From CAZJCK01 sp964544635 (GTDB taxonomy: Bacteria > Zixibacteria > MSB-5A5 > GN15 > FEB-12), in NCBI GenBank assembly GCA_964544635.1, contig CAZJCK010000019.1:1-50170 (forward strand): a DNA stretch of 50,170 nucleotides. Direction: 5' to 3'. Positions 26,453 through 34,840 of this stretch are shown one piece after another (the stretch's first letter is position 1; the number at the start of each line of letters is the position of its first letter). A model generated the notes under the pieces. That model saw only the letters and a list, made by a program, of their open reading frames with translations. It was not told the origin of the DNA and did not search any database. Position numbers and translations under genes: made by a program.

Positions 26453-26648
26453 GTGCTAAATCCTCCTTGAGGAAATTTGAGGTGTCCTTACCTCGGTTCT
26501 AAAAATGAGAATTGTGTTCTCGTTCACTGTCACTTCCCATGTGCGCGTTACTAATCGACGACTCTTGCCTCCCATGAGTCTGCCGAGATTGATCGTTTAC
26601 TCCTCCTACGCGTTAATTCTCGCCCTTTTCATTCACAGATTTTCCTAG
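26453..26648 (-). promoter_or_regulatory. fliC leader with predicted CsrA-binding sites
   Basis: The predicted 5' untranslated region is about 195 bases long and holds at least five GGA clusters: TAGGAGGA (26601-26608), GGGAGG (26568-26573), GGGA (26535-26538), AAGGAC (26484-26489) and the Shine-Dalgarno AAGGAGG (26462-26468). GGGAGG sits in the 11-base loop of a GACTC/GAGTC hairpin (26560-26580), the preferred CsrA presentation. csrA and fliW are encoded in the same cluster. Confidence 0.6.
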
Positions 26649-26654
26649 TGAAAT

Positions 26655-26681
26655 AGATCGGCATCTGGCGGTGTATCTTAA
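26655..26681 (-). promoter_or_regulatory. Candidate sigma-28 promoter for fliC
   Basis: On the minus strand TTAA (26678-26681), 15 bases, then GCCGATCT (26655-26662), against TAAA-N15-GCCGATAA. The first six bases of the -10 are perfect. Confidence 0.7.
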
Positions 26682-26724
26682 CCCAAAAGCGTTTTCCAGC
26701 CCCACTTTTTAGGTCCGGTTCGCA

Positions 26725-29427
26725 TCAGGCCGGATGGCCGGCCTGTGCCTGTTCAAGCTGGACCAGGCGCTCGCGTGCCGATTCGTGGTGCGGGTCAATC
26801 TTGAGTGCCTGTTTAAAACCGACCAGGGCCGATTCGACGTATCCCAACTGCAAATAACACTCTGAAATGTTATGCAGTGCGTCCGGGTTGAGCGGGTCCT
26901 CGCGGAGACAGCGCTCATAAAACCTTAACGCATCAGCGAACCGCCCCTGGCGCCCGTGCAGGTCGCCGATGACATGAAGAATGTCCGGCTCCGGGCTCTC
27001 AGACTTATCCAGGAACTGGATGAGCTGTCCAATCGAGTCCTCGACGCGATTCAGCCGGGCCAGTGTCAGACCGAGATTGCGATGCACGTCGGGCGGACAG
27101 TCGGGCAACTCGAGAGCCTGACGGTAATGCTTTTCGGCAGCTTCAAACTGTTTCAAATTGAAACAGCAGTGAGCGATATTGCCGTAGACGGCGCCACTCG
27201 GACCGTCGAGTGCCAGAACCTTTCCGTAGGCCTCGATTGCCTCGGTGAGGCGGCCGGCATGGCGGTTGGCGTCGGCAAGATCGCGCCAGAAATCGTGATC
27301 AGCGCGGTAGGTCTCCTGCAGATCACTGAGGATGCTGACAGCTTCATGGTTGTAGCCGACTTCCAGGTAGTAGCGGCCAATCTCCAGCTGGACATGAGGA
27401 TCAACGGTGTGGTTGCGAACGGCTCGCTGGAAGTAGCGGACAGCTTTGCGGTGGCGGCGGGAGCGACGGTAGACGGTGGCTAATCCGATGACGTCGCCGG
27501 GGGTGGCCTCTCCCGAACGGAGTTGCCGCACCAGGTGGTGACGAGCCATGGGCAGGTCGCCGCCATCGAGATACAGTTTTGCCAGACGACTGCGGGTATT
27601 GATGAAGGTCGGGCGCAGCGTGAGAATCTCTTCGTAGAGCGACTTTGCCCGTTCCGTCTCCCCGCGTTGAGCGAGAATTTCGGCGATGCCGAACAGGGCG
27701 GCCGGACGGTTATCGCTGTGGCTGAGCATCAGCTGGTCGGTGTCGGCAGCCGGATCGAACGCCTGTTGTTCGTCGAGATAGCGTTCGAAGGCGGCAATTG
27801 CGTCATCGTCGCGATTCATCGAGCGCAGTGCCATACCTCGCAGCAACAGCACGTCGAGGTAGTCGGACCGAGCGGCAATGGCACGATCACACGTCTCCAG
27901 GGCGCTGCGGTAGCGGCCGTCGTGAAAATACGCCCAGGCCATCTGGTTGAGGGCCATGACATGTATGGGGCGCTCTTTCTTGATCTTGAGGTCGGTCAGT
28001 TCGACGGCGCGGCCGGCTGATTCGAGAATCTGAGGAATGAATTCCCGCCGGTACTTGCCGTGCTCATCGATCTGGAGCAACTGGGCGTAGTTAAACAGCG
28101 CAAATGCATTATTGGGATCCTCGGCGAGCTGCTCCTCGAGCAGTTTGCGGGTACGCTCGAACTTGGCGCGCATTTTCTCCGGCGCCAGGTCGTAGCCGAG
28201 ATGCTTGATGCGGGCCGGAGCGCGATAGACTTTGTCTTTCGACGTGAGCGGTATCTGGTTGTGAACGGTGCCTTCGTAGCGCAGGCCGTATGATTTGCGG
28301 AACAGACGCACTGACGGCAGGTGCGTGGTCATACCGCCGTGCAGCTTGTAATGATTGACGACCGAGATGGAGATGATCTCGCACTCGTCGTTGTGCAGGT
28401 ATGGCTGCAGTTTTTCGGCATCGCCGTCGTACAACCGTTCGTCGGCGTCTATAATGAAGATCCACTCCCCGGTGGCCTGGTCGATCGAATAGTTGCGGTG
28501 TTTGGAGAAGTCGCCTTCCCACGGCTGGTGGTAGACTCTGGCGCCGAACGATTGGGCGATTTCAACAGTGCGGTCGGTCGAACCGGTGTCGACGACGATG
28601 ATTTCATCGACAAAGTCGCGAATCGACTCCAGGCAGTCGGGCAGCATCTCTTCTTCGTTCTTGACCATGAGACAGGCCGAAACGGTAGCCGATGATGCCA
28701 GTTCCTTTTCGACCATCTGCAGTTCATTGACATTTCTGCAATTGGCCAGGCCCTGGCGAATGATAGCCAAGGCGTCGGAATCTTTCTTCCGGCGACGGTG
28801 GATGGTCGCCAGGTTGAGGTACGCCAGGTGGTTGCCGGGATCGATTTGTACGGCGCGCTCGAACTCGGGGATGGCTTCCTGCCAGCGGTGTATCTGGAGC
28901 AGGGCGGAACCGAGGAAATTGCAGAGTTGCGCGGTCTGGCGTTCAAACAGCACCTCATCGCGCTCCCGGCGGGCGCTATAGCCGGTTGTCTTGAGGCGGG
29001 TGAGATACTCACGGGCCGTGGTGACGGCCTGGCCGTACTCACGCATCCCGAGCTTGACGTATGCCAGCAGGTAGTACAGATCGAGATCGTCGGGGCGCTT
29101 TTCGAGACCGCGGTCGGCAACCCGCTCAGCGTCGATGAGGCTGCCGTCGTGAGCGTACGCTTCCGCAAGAGCGCGATCGTACTGAGCCGCCAGGGCATCG
29201 GTGGTAAACGGATACTCCGGCTCGTAGCGGGAGAGGAAGCGGGCGATGTCGTTGTGCCGCCCGGCGTCAAGCTCGCGACAGGCGAGATCGAGTTGTTCCT
29301 CGAACGGCAGGCCGGCAGCATTGATCGGTGCCGGCTTTACTGCGGCGCCGGCGCGACGGCTGTCGGCTCGCCCGCGAGCCGCCTTTCTCTTCGGCGTGGC
29401 GGTTTTCTTCCGTGTACGTTTGGCCAT
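26725..29427 (-). CDS. Family 2 glycosyltransferase with flanking TPR repeats
   Basis: I chose the ATG at 29427 (AAGGGA before it), giving 900 residues; the open frame upstream is not protein-like. The first 30 residues are Lys/Arg/Ala-rich. TPR-like repeats occupy about 40-230. A GT2 domain begins near 249 with ACLMVKNEEEMLPDCLESI, then EIIVVDTGSTDRTVEIA, then the metal-binding DADE at 328-331. From about 440 to the end come many TPRs (for example ALHNISECYLQLGYVESAL). GT2 proteins with this NEE/DTGSTD pattern transfer sugars to lipids or proteins. Its position between fliW and fliC suggests flagellin glycosylation, with TPRs binding the substrate, as in O-GlcNAc-type enzymes. The function is inferred, not shown. 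Confidence 0.85.
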   Translation of the reverse strand: MAKRTRKKTATPKRKAARGRADSRRAGAAVKPAPINAAGLPFEEQLDLACRELDAGRHNDIARFLSRYEPEYPFTTDALAAQYDRALAEAYAHDGSLIDAERVADRGLEKRPDDLDLYYLLAYVKLGMREYGQAVTTAREYLTRLKTTGYSARRERDEVLFERQTAQLCNFLGSALLQIHRWQEAIPEFERAVQIDPGNHLAYLNLATIHRRRKKDSDALAIIRQGLANCRNVNELQMVEKELASSATVSACLMVKNEEEMLPDCLESIRDFVDEIIVVDTGSTDRTVEIAQSFGARVYHQPWEGDFSKHRNYSIDQATGEWIFIIDADERLYDGDAEKLQPYLHNDECEIISISVVNHYKLHGGMTTHLPSVRLFRKSYGLRYEGTVHNQIPLTSKDKVYRAPARIKHLGYDLAPEKMRAKFERTRKLLEEQLAEDPNNAFALFNYAQLLQIDEHGKYRREFIPQILESAGRAVELTDLKIKKERPIHVMALNQMAWAYFHDGRYRSALETCDRAIAARSDYLDVLLLRGMALRSMNRDDDAIAAFERYLDEQQAFDPAADTDQLMLSHSDNRPAALFGIAEILAQRGETERAKSLYEEILTLRPTFINTRSRLAKLYLDGGDLPMARHHLVRQLRSGEATPGDVIGLATVYRRSRRHRKAVRYFQRAVRNHTVDPHVQLEIGRYYLEVGYNHEAVSILSDLQETYRADHDFWRDLADANRHAGRLTEAIEAYGKVLALDGPSGAVYGNIAHCCFNLKQFEAAEKHYRQALELPDCPPDVHRNLGLTLARLNRVEDSIGQLIQFLDKSESPEPDILHVIGDLHGRQGRFADALRFYERCLREDPLNPDALHNISECYLQLGYVESALVGFKQALKIDPHHESARERLVQLEQAQAGHPA

Positions 29428-29464
29428 TGAAAATCCCTTTTCTGCCGGTCCGGGGCCGATCAGA

Positions 29465-30052
29465 CTAAGCGGTCGTCGTGGTGACTGCCCATTGCTGTTC
29501 GAGCTGCGCGAGATAGCGGCGGGTCTCGTCGTTCGCGCTGTTGTTGTTACGAACATCCTCGAACAGCGACCTGGCTTCAGTCTTGAGGTCGTGCTCGACG
29601 GCGGCCGCCGAAACGTTTTCCAGCGCCTGCTTGTAGTTGGGGTCGATGGTGAGCGCCTTGCCGAATGCAGCCACGGCGGCAGTCGCATTGTTACGGCTCA
29701 TCTCGATGACGGCGATATCGTTGTGCAGCTCGGCATTGTCCGGCTGCAGGTCGCACAGGTGGTTGAGTCGTTCGATGGCGGTATCATACTTGCCCAGTGA
29801 AACCTGCAGAATGGCCAGGTTGTAGTTGGCGTTGTGATCGTTGGGCATCCCTTCAACGGCTTTGGATAAGTGGGTTTCGGCGTCGGTCTGCCGATTGAGC
29901 GAGATGGCGACCAGCCCGGCGACCTCGTGGGTGCGAGCGTCGGCCTCGGGGCGATTGAGCAGTTCCTGCAGGCAGTCGTAGGCTTCTTTCAGGCGGTTGG
30001 TTTCCAGGTAGCGGTTGACCTGGGCGGTCAGTTGTTCAGTAGTCATCGTCAT
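29465..30052 (-). CDS. TPR protein in the flagellar cluster
   Basis: About 195 residues made of TPR units: EAYDCLQELLNRPEADART, AETHLSKAVEGMPNDHNAN, AIERLNHLCDLQPDNAEL, AVAAFGKALTIDPNYKQAL. I chose the ATG at 30052 because GGAGG lies 5 bases before it; ATG 30064 is an alternative. No enzymatic motif, signal peptide or membrane segment is seen, so it is a cytoplasmic scaffold. It lies 37 bases upstream of the glycosyltransferase-TPR gene and may act with it on flagellin. Confidence 0.8.
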   Translation of the reverse strand: MTMTTEQLTAQVNRYLETNRLKEAYDCLQELLNRPEADARTHEVAGLVAISLNRQTDAETHLSKAVEGMPNDHNANYNLAILQVSLGKYDTAIERLNHLCDLQPDNAELHNDIAVIEMSRNNATAAVAAFGKALTIDPNYKQALENVSAAAVEHDLKTEARSLFEDVRNNNSANDETRRYLAQLEQQWAVTTTTA

Positions 30053-30116
30053 TGCAGCCTCCATGTTGAGGTGTAAACTTCCATGTACTTGTTCATGCTC
30101 CGGCCAGGTGCCGGTG

Positions 30117-30572
30117 TCAAACGGCGACCGGTTCACGGACATTGATCGGCGCGTCGATAAGACGCTGTTTCACCCGGTAATCCGAGTTCACCAGGATGAG
30201 TTGCTTGGCCCGATTGTTGTCGGTGTTGATGAGTATCGGCCCCTGCAGGTTGACCGACGTCTGCTCCGGATCGGGCGCGACCGTCAGGATGACATAGGTC
30301 TCGACCTTCTCGACTCGTTCGATGCACAGTTCGGCCAGTTCCTGGGGGTTGACCTGGATGCGATACCGGGGGAAGAACAGTGTCGGGTTGACGACCAGGA
30401 AGGCGACTGACGATTCTTCGACCGCCTGCAGCCAGAGGAACGGTCGCAGGTCGTCGACTTCCACCAGACAGAATTCGGTCAGTCGTTCAAAACCGAGGAT
30501 CGGTTTTTGCAGGTGGATGATTTTGTCCTCAGGGATTTCCAATGGTCCCAGTCTCAGACTTTCAATCAGCAT
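30117..30572 (-). CDS. fliW: Flagellar assembly factor FliW
   Basis: A protein of about 151 residues with FliW family features: LRLGPLEIPEDKIIHLQKPILG at the N-terminus (the F/L-x-x-G-I-P-G-F-like region), then FLWLQAVEESSVAFLVVNP, and YVILTVAPDPEQTSVNLQGPI near the centre. FliW binds either flagellin or CsrA; when flagellin is exported, FliW is freed, sequesters CsrA and lifts repression of flagellin translation. Start: ATG 30572 (a GTG lies at 30584). It follows flgL. Confidence 0.93.
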   Translation of the reverse strand: MLIESLRLGPLEIPEDKIIHLQKPILGFERLTEFCLVEVDDLRPFLWLQAVEESSVAFLVVNPTLFFPRYRIQVNPQELAELCIERVEKVETYVILTVAPDPEQTSVNLQGPILINTDNNRAKQLILVNSDYRVKQRLIDAPINVREPVAV

Positions 30573-30593
30573 GGTGATACCCACTTTCCTATC

Positions 30594-32504
30594 TTATCTC
30601 AGAAAATTCATCAGCGAAGGTTGTATCAGTTTGGCGCTCGCCATGAGCGATGCCTGGTAATTCGTTTCATACGTCGCCAGCCGGGTCACGACCTCGGCCA
30701 TATCGGCATCCTCGACCTCGGAGAGCAGCTGGGTAAAGCTGTATTCGAGATCGCCGAGGCGGTCCCTGGTGGTCTCCAGCCGGATGGTCTTGGCGCCGGC
30801 GGAGGAGCGGACATTCAAGAGGTGCTGAATGCCTTCGTCGAGTTGGTCGAGAAGCGCCCGGATGCCTTCTTCGTCGTTGGTCTCAAGCGATTCCTGCAGC
30901 ACCATGAGGCTGCCCATTATGTCGGAGGAGCCGAACAGGCCCATTTCTCTGGCGGCATTGCCACCACCGTCGTTGACGATGGTGAAGGACCGGTTGGGAT
31001 CGTTGTTGATCACCTGGATACCGTTCTCGTCGGGATTGATCGACGCCGTAATATCGAGGCCCAGCGCGTTGATCGAGTCGATCAGGTCCTGCACGGTAAC
31101 CATGCCGGAATTGAGATCGAGCATGCGGCTGTGCTCCCCCTGCGAGAAAATGAGCGCGCCGGACCAAAGACCGAGGCCGCTGTTGAGCTGCGCGAGGGTA
31201 GTATCGCCGGTGAGACGGATGGCGACATCCTGACCGGCCAGATCGCCGCTGAAATCGGCGCGGATGCCGAGGTCGGCGGCGGTGGTGCCGGTAGTTTCAT
31301 CGACACTGAAGCTTGGCCGCGGCGCCAGTGCGGAGCCGGTGCCGGTGGTGTTATCGGGTACGCTGATACGGATACCGAGATCCCTGGCGACACTCACGCC
31401 GTCAACGAACTCACGAATCTCGACGGTATTGCCGGAGGCGGTGTTGACGATTTCCAGCGCCTCGCCGGAAGCATCGATTTGCAGGCTCACGCCGGGAGGG
31501 GCGGCGGCATTGAACGACGCAATCACGTCGCCCACGGTAATCGCCGAACCGATGTCGACATAGTAGTCGGAACCACCGTGACGGATGGTAAAGCGATCCT
31601 CGGTCTTGTCGATGCCGAAGCCGTTGTTGAGGCTGTTGAGTTCAGTATTCACACTGATCAGCTGCGGCGCCGTTTCGTCGTAGTCGAGCATCAGGTTGTT
31701 GTTGGCGTCACCGATGCGCGCTGTCAGGTTGGTGATACCGTCGGCGGCGAGTTGCGCGTTGACGGCATCGATGACGTCCTGCATAGTAGTGGCGCCGGTA
31801 ACGTCGACCGTTGACGTTATTCCCAGGTTGTTGTCGGAAATCGTAAAGGTACCGACGGCCTGGTCGATGCCCTGGCCGGCGTTGAAATCGGCCAAAAGCG
31901 AGGTGCCGATGATACCCGATTCGAGATCGGCCGCGGCGCCAAGAGGTGTCAGTTGTTCGAGGAAGACTTCGCTGCCGGTGTAATTGATCTGGATGCGCGA
32001 CGAGGTTTCGATTGGCACGACGAACGAGCCCTCGTTACCCTGGTACGCGACGCCGCGAGCATAGGCATTGAGTGACTGGGTATCGGTCCGGGTGCCGGAG
32101 AAGACGTAGCGCCCTTCGAGCTGGGTCGACGAGAGCTGGATAAACTGGTTGAAAATCGATTCAACTTCGTCGGCGGCGGCATTGCGGGCGTTTTCGTCGA
32201 ACGAGCTGTCGGACATGCCGACGGCCAGTTCCTTGGCCGTGGTCAGCAGGTCCTTGAGGTCGGCGAATGTGCTGTCGTAGGTCGACATCCAGTTGAGGCC
32301 GCGGTTGATGTTCTCGACGAACTGGGCGTTACCGGAAAGTTCGCGACGGTAGCCGAGATCGCGCTGGGTGCCGAGCGGGTCGTCGGAGGCGCGGTTGATC
32401 CGCCGCCCGGACGACATGACGCCCTGCAGTTCAACAAAGCGAGACAGGGAACGCTGGTTGTTGAAGTTCACCTGGGCTGTCAGCATAGTGTTGGTTATTC
32501 GCAT
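30594..32504 (-). CDS. flgL: Hook-filament junction protein FlgL, enlarged
   Basis: The N-terminus MRITNTMLTAQVNFNNQRSL and the C-terminus (RLATYETNYQASLMASAKL) are FlgL/HAP3. At 636 residues it is about twice the usual 300-330. The extra length is a run of three related units, each with LN-x-G-x-G-(I/L), a V-D/L-D strand, a TV-x-D-(V/L)I helix with N-A, and a final beta pair: near residues 195-280, 285-365 and 420-530. These resemble hook-IN motifs of flagellar axial proteins. FlgL joins FlgK to the first flagellin. It lies 20 bases after csrA. Confidence 0.93.
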   Translation of the reverse strand: MRITNTMLTAQVNFNNQRSLSRFVELQGVMSSGRRINRASDDPLGTQRDLGYRRELSGNAQFVENINRGLNWMSTYDSTFADLKDLLTTAKELAVGMSDSSFDENARNAAADEVESIFNQFIQLSSTQLEGRYVFSGTRTDTQSLNAYARGVAYQGNEGSFVVPIETSSRIQINYTGSEVFLEQLTPLGAAADLESGIIGTSLLADFNAGQGIDQAVGTFTISDNNLGITSTVDVTGATTMQDVIDAVNAQLAADGITNLTARIGDANNNLMLDYDETAPQLISVNTELNSLNNGFGIDKTEDRFTIRHGGSDYYVDIGSAITVGDVIASFNAAAPPGVSLQIDASGEALEIVNTASGNTVEIREFVDGVSVARDLGIRISVPDNTTGTGSALAPRPSFSVDETTGTTAADLGIRADFSGDLAGQDVAIRLTGDTTLAQLNSGLGLWSGALIFSQGEHSRMLDLNSGMVTVQDLIDSINALGLDITASINPDENGIQVINNDPNRSFTIVNDGGGNAAREMGLFGSSDIMGSLMVLQESLETNDEEGIRALLDQLDEGIQHLLNVRSSAGAKTIRLETTRDRLGDLEYSFTQLLSEVEDADMAEVVTRLATYETNYQASLMASAKLIQPSLMNFLR

Positions 32505-32524
32505 CGTTTCCTCGTCGGTTGCGC

Positions 32525-32869
32525 CTAAGCGCCCGAACCGGACTGACCGAAGTCGCCGTCGCGACGTGATCCCTTCCGGGGTGGTTTTTCCTTGAAGTCG
32601 ATATCGGCCGAGCGGCCCTTGTCGTCTTCTTTACCCTGAATCTTCCCTTTCAATACCTTGACCATATCGAACAGGTCATCCTTGAGCGACTTCGAGGCAC
32701 GCCGGTTTTCCTCCTGGATCTTGACGTATATCTCTTCGCGGTGGACGACTACCTCAGACGGGGCATCGATACCCAGGCGCACCTGGCGACCGTGGATACC
32801 CAGAACGGAGACTTTGATATCGTCGCCGATCGTAATTGATTCCCCTAACTTCCGTGTTAGAATGAGCAC
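32525..32869 (-). CDS. csrA: Translational regulator CsrA with long C-terminal tail
   Basis: Residues 1-60 are standard CsrA: MLILTRKLGESITIGDDI, VRLGIDAPSEVVVHREEIY, with the RNA-binding residues L4, R6 and R44 all present. The total of 114 residues exceeds the usual 60-75; the extra part is helical near 55-75, then charged and Gly/Ser-rich. In species with FliW, a C-terminal extension of CsrA is where FliW binds. The gene is placed between flgK and flgL, so it is expressed with the hook-associated proteins. Likely target: the fliC leader. Confidence 0.96.
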   Translation of the reverse strand: MLILTRKLGESITIGDDIKVSVLGIHGRQVRLGIDAPSEVVVHREEIYVKIQEENRRASKSLKDDLFDMVKVLKGKIQGKEDDKGRSADIDFKEKPPRKGSRRDGDFGQSGSGA

Positions 32870-32912
32870 GAGACCCTCCGTGGTGGGACGTGGTTACATG
32901 TTTACTTTATCG

Positions 32913-34313
32913 CTACCTGCCCACTACTCCCATGTTGTTGATGACCGTATTGAGCGCTTGATCCATGGTCGTTATGATCCGCGCTGCGGCATCGTAGGCA
33001 TGCTGAAACTTGACCATATTGGCCATTTCTTCGTCGAGCGATACTCCCTGTACCGACTGTTTCTGCACATCCAACTGGTGAACCAGCAGTTCGTAGTTCT
33101 CCAGGAACGTGATAGCTTCTTTGGTTTCGACGCCGAGTGAACCGGCAATACGGTCGTAGAATTCGTTGATTGTCGCGGTATTGCCGTCGGCCACGCGCTG
33201 GCTCTTGACCTGCCAGATCGAGAGAGCGTTGGCGGTATCGCCAACGGCGTCGGGTACGGCCGCGGCGGCGATGCGGGTTGCGTCCCGCACCACGTCGGCG
33301 CGCACGCGAATGGTGCCGGCGTCGGTAAAGCGGGCGTCGAAAAACTGCACGTTGGTGTTGTTGTTCAGGTCGTAGCCGGCCATGTGGACGGCATTGACCT
33401 CGCGCACCAGGGTGGCCGCCAGCTCGTCGAGCTCGGCAATATACTGGCCGACGATTTCGTCGCGGGCCTGGGTCAGCCCGGCCAGCTCGCCGTCGCGGTT
33501 GACCAGCTCGATGTCGGTGCCGGACCAGACAAGACGGTGACGGATCGAGCCTCGGTCGTTGAACTCTTCGGCATCGACCGTGAGGAAATCAGCGCCGTCG
33601 ACAACCGTCATGGCGCCGATGTACACGATCGCTTCCCCGTTCGGTTTTTCGCGGGTGTTGACGTCGATGATGTTCGACAGTTCGTCGATGAGACGATCAC
33701 GCTGATCGCGGAGGTCGTTGGCCTTCACGCTGCCAAGTTCCTGGCGCTTGATCTGGTCGTTGAGCGATGCCACCTGCTGGGTGAGACGGTTGACCTCGTT
33801 GGTCAGGTTGACCATATCGAGGTCGATCGAATCCTGCAGCGATACGAGCTGACCGTGCAACTCGTGGATCGCTTCCGTCAGCAGTACCGACATTTCAATG
33901 ACGCCGTCGCGCGCCGTCACCGATTCGCCGCCGGCGTTGTTCAGGTCGGACCAGGCGTTCCAGAACTCGTTGAGGCGGTCGGAGATGGTATTGTCGTTCG
34001 GTTCATTGAACAACGACTCGATGCGAGTCAGGATCTTTTCTTTGTACTTCCACTGACCGAGAGCCTTCTGTTCCTGGCGGATCTGGTTGCCGAGGAAGAG
34101 ATCGCGGATGTGGCGGATATCTTCCGAGCGCACGCCCTGCCCGACGTTGCCGACAATACTGATCTCCGGGTAAGCGCTGGTTACCGTCACACGCTGGCGG
34201 CTGTAACCGGGGGTGTTGACGTTGGCAATGTTATGGCCAATCGTCTGAAGATTAAGCTGGCTGGAGAGCAGCGCAGACTTTCCGATTTCGATTCCCTGAA
34301 ACAGTCCCGGCAT
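32913..34313 (-). CDS. flgK: Hook-associated protein FlgK
   Basis: A 466-residue HAP1 with the family N-terminus (GIEIGKSALLSSQLNLQTIG then NIANVNTPGYSRQRV) and C-terminus (SLDEEMANMVKFQHAYDAAAR). It is the first junction protein between hook and filament. Length is within the family range, in contrast to the enlarged FlgL, FliC and FliD. Its ATG shares one base with the flgN stop (TGATG), indicating coupling to its chaperone. Confidence 0.97.
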   Translation of the reverse strand: MPGLFQGIEIGKSALLSSQLNLQTIGHNIANVNTPGYSRQRVTVTSAYPEISIVGNVGQGVRSEDIRHIRDLFLGNQIRQEQKALGQWKYKEKILTRIESLFNEPNDNTISDRLNEFWNAWSDLNNAGGESVTARDGVIEMSVLLTEAIHELHGQLVSLQDSIDLDMVNLTNEVNRLTQQVASLNDQIKRQELGSVKANDLRDQRDRLIDELSNIIDVNTREKPNGEAIVYIGAMTVVDGADFLTVDAEEFNDRGSIRHRLVWSGTDIELVNRDGELAGLTQARDEIVGQYIAELDELAATLVREVNAVHMAGYDLNNNTNVQFFDARFTDAGTIRVRADVVRDATRIAAAAVPDAVGDTANALSIWQVKSQRVADGNTATINEFYDRIAGSLGVETKEAITFLENYELLVHQLDVQKQSVQGVSLDEEMANMVKFQHAYDAAARIITTMDQALNTVINNMGVVGR

Positions 34314-34798
34314 CAGACTCTCCCGTCGATGGCGACATGGCGTTGCCGCTCGGGGTTGGTTCCGGAGGCGCCGTAGGTATCGTCGGAACGATCGACCTTC
34401 GCAAGCGTCTCCATGATCCTGTGGATGTAGGCCCGCGACCGGTTCAACAGCATGGCGTTCTGGTTACGGGTATAGGTTACTTTGTCATTCAGTTCGATGA
34501 TCAACTGGCGCAGCTCGCGCAGGCGGTCGGCATCGCTTTCCGATACCATATCGAGCAGGTTCGACACCGAGAAGTCGCCGTCGATCGCATTGGCGTTTTT
34601 GATCTGTGCGATCAATTGCTCGCGGCTGCGACTCAACAGTTGCGACTCGACCGACTTTTCATGCATCTGCTCCGTGACAATCTGCAATTCGTCGAGATCG
34701 TTTTCGATGAGGGCGTGTTGCTGACGTTCGAGCAATGCGAGGAACGTCTCAAACATGCCGGCCTCTCGTCCGAGAATGTCAATCAGTTGGTTTATCAT
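34313..34798 (-). CDS. flgN: Flagellar export chaperone FlgN
   Basis: A 161-residue helical protein: LIDILGREAGMFETFLALLE, then LDELQIVTEQMHEK, and a long second coil ending near RNQNAMLLNRSRAYIHRI, the pattern of FlgN, chaperone of FlgK and FlgL. Its stop overlaps the flgK start by one base, the classical flgN-flgK pairing. Confidence 0.88.
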   Translation of the reverse strand: MINQLIDILGREAGMFETFLALLERQQHALIENDLDELQIVTEQMHEKSVESQLLSRSREQLIAQIKNANAIDGDFSVSNLLDMVSESDADRLRELRQLIIELNDKVTYTRNQNAMLLNRSRAYIHRIMETLAKVDRSDDTYGASGTNPERQRHVAIDGRV

Positions 34799-34840
34799 CG
34801 TTTGGTTTCCACATCACATCTCTAAGATGTTATCGGCCTT

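Noticed and set aside
26726..26745. An 8-bp CAGGCCGG/CCGGCCTG hairpin at the end of the glycosyltransferase gene
   Set aside because: It overlaps the stop codon and has no U-tract; it is probably GC-rich coding sequence.
30507..31814. A 435-codon plus-strand frame
   Set aside because: It is antisense to flgL and fliW, with no ribosome-binding site or family motif.
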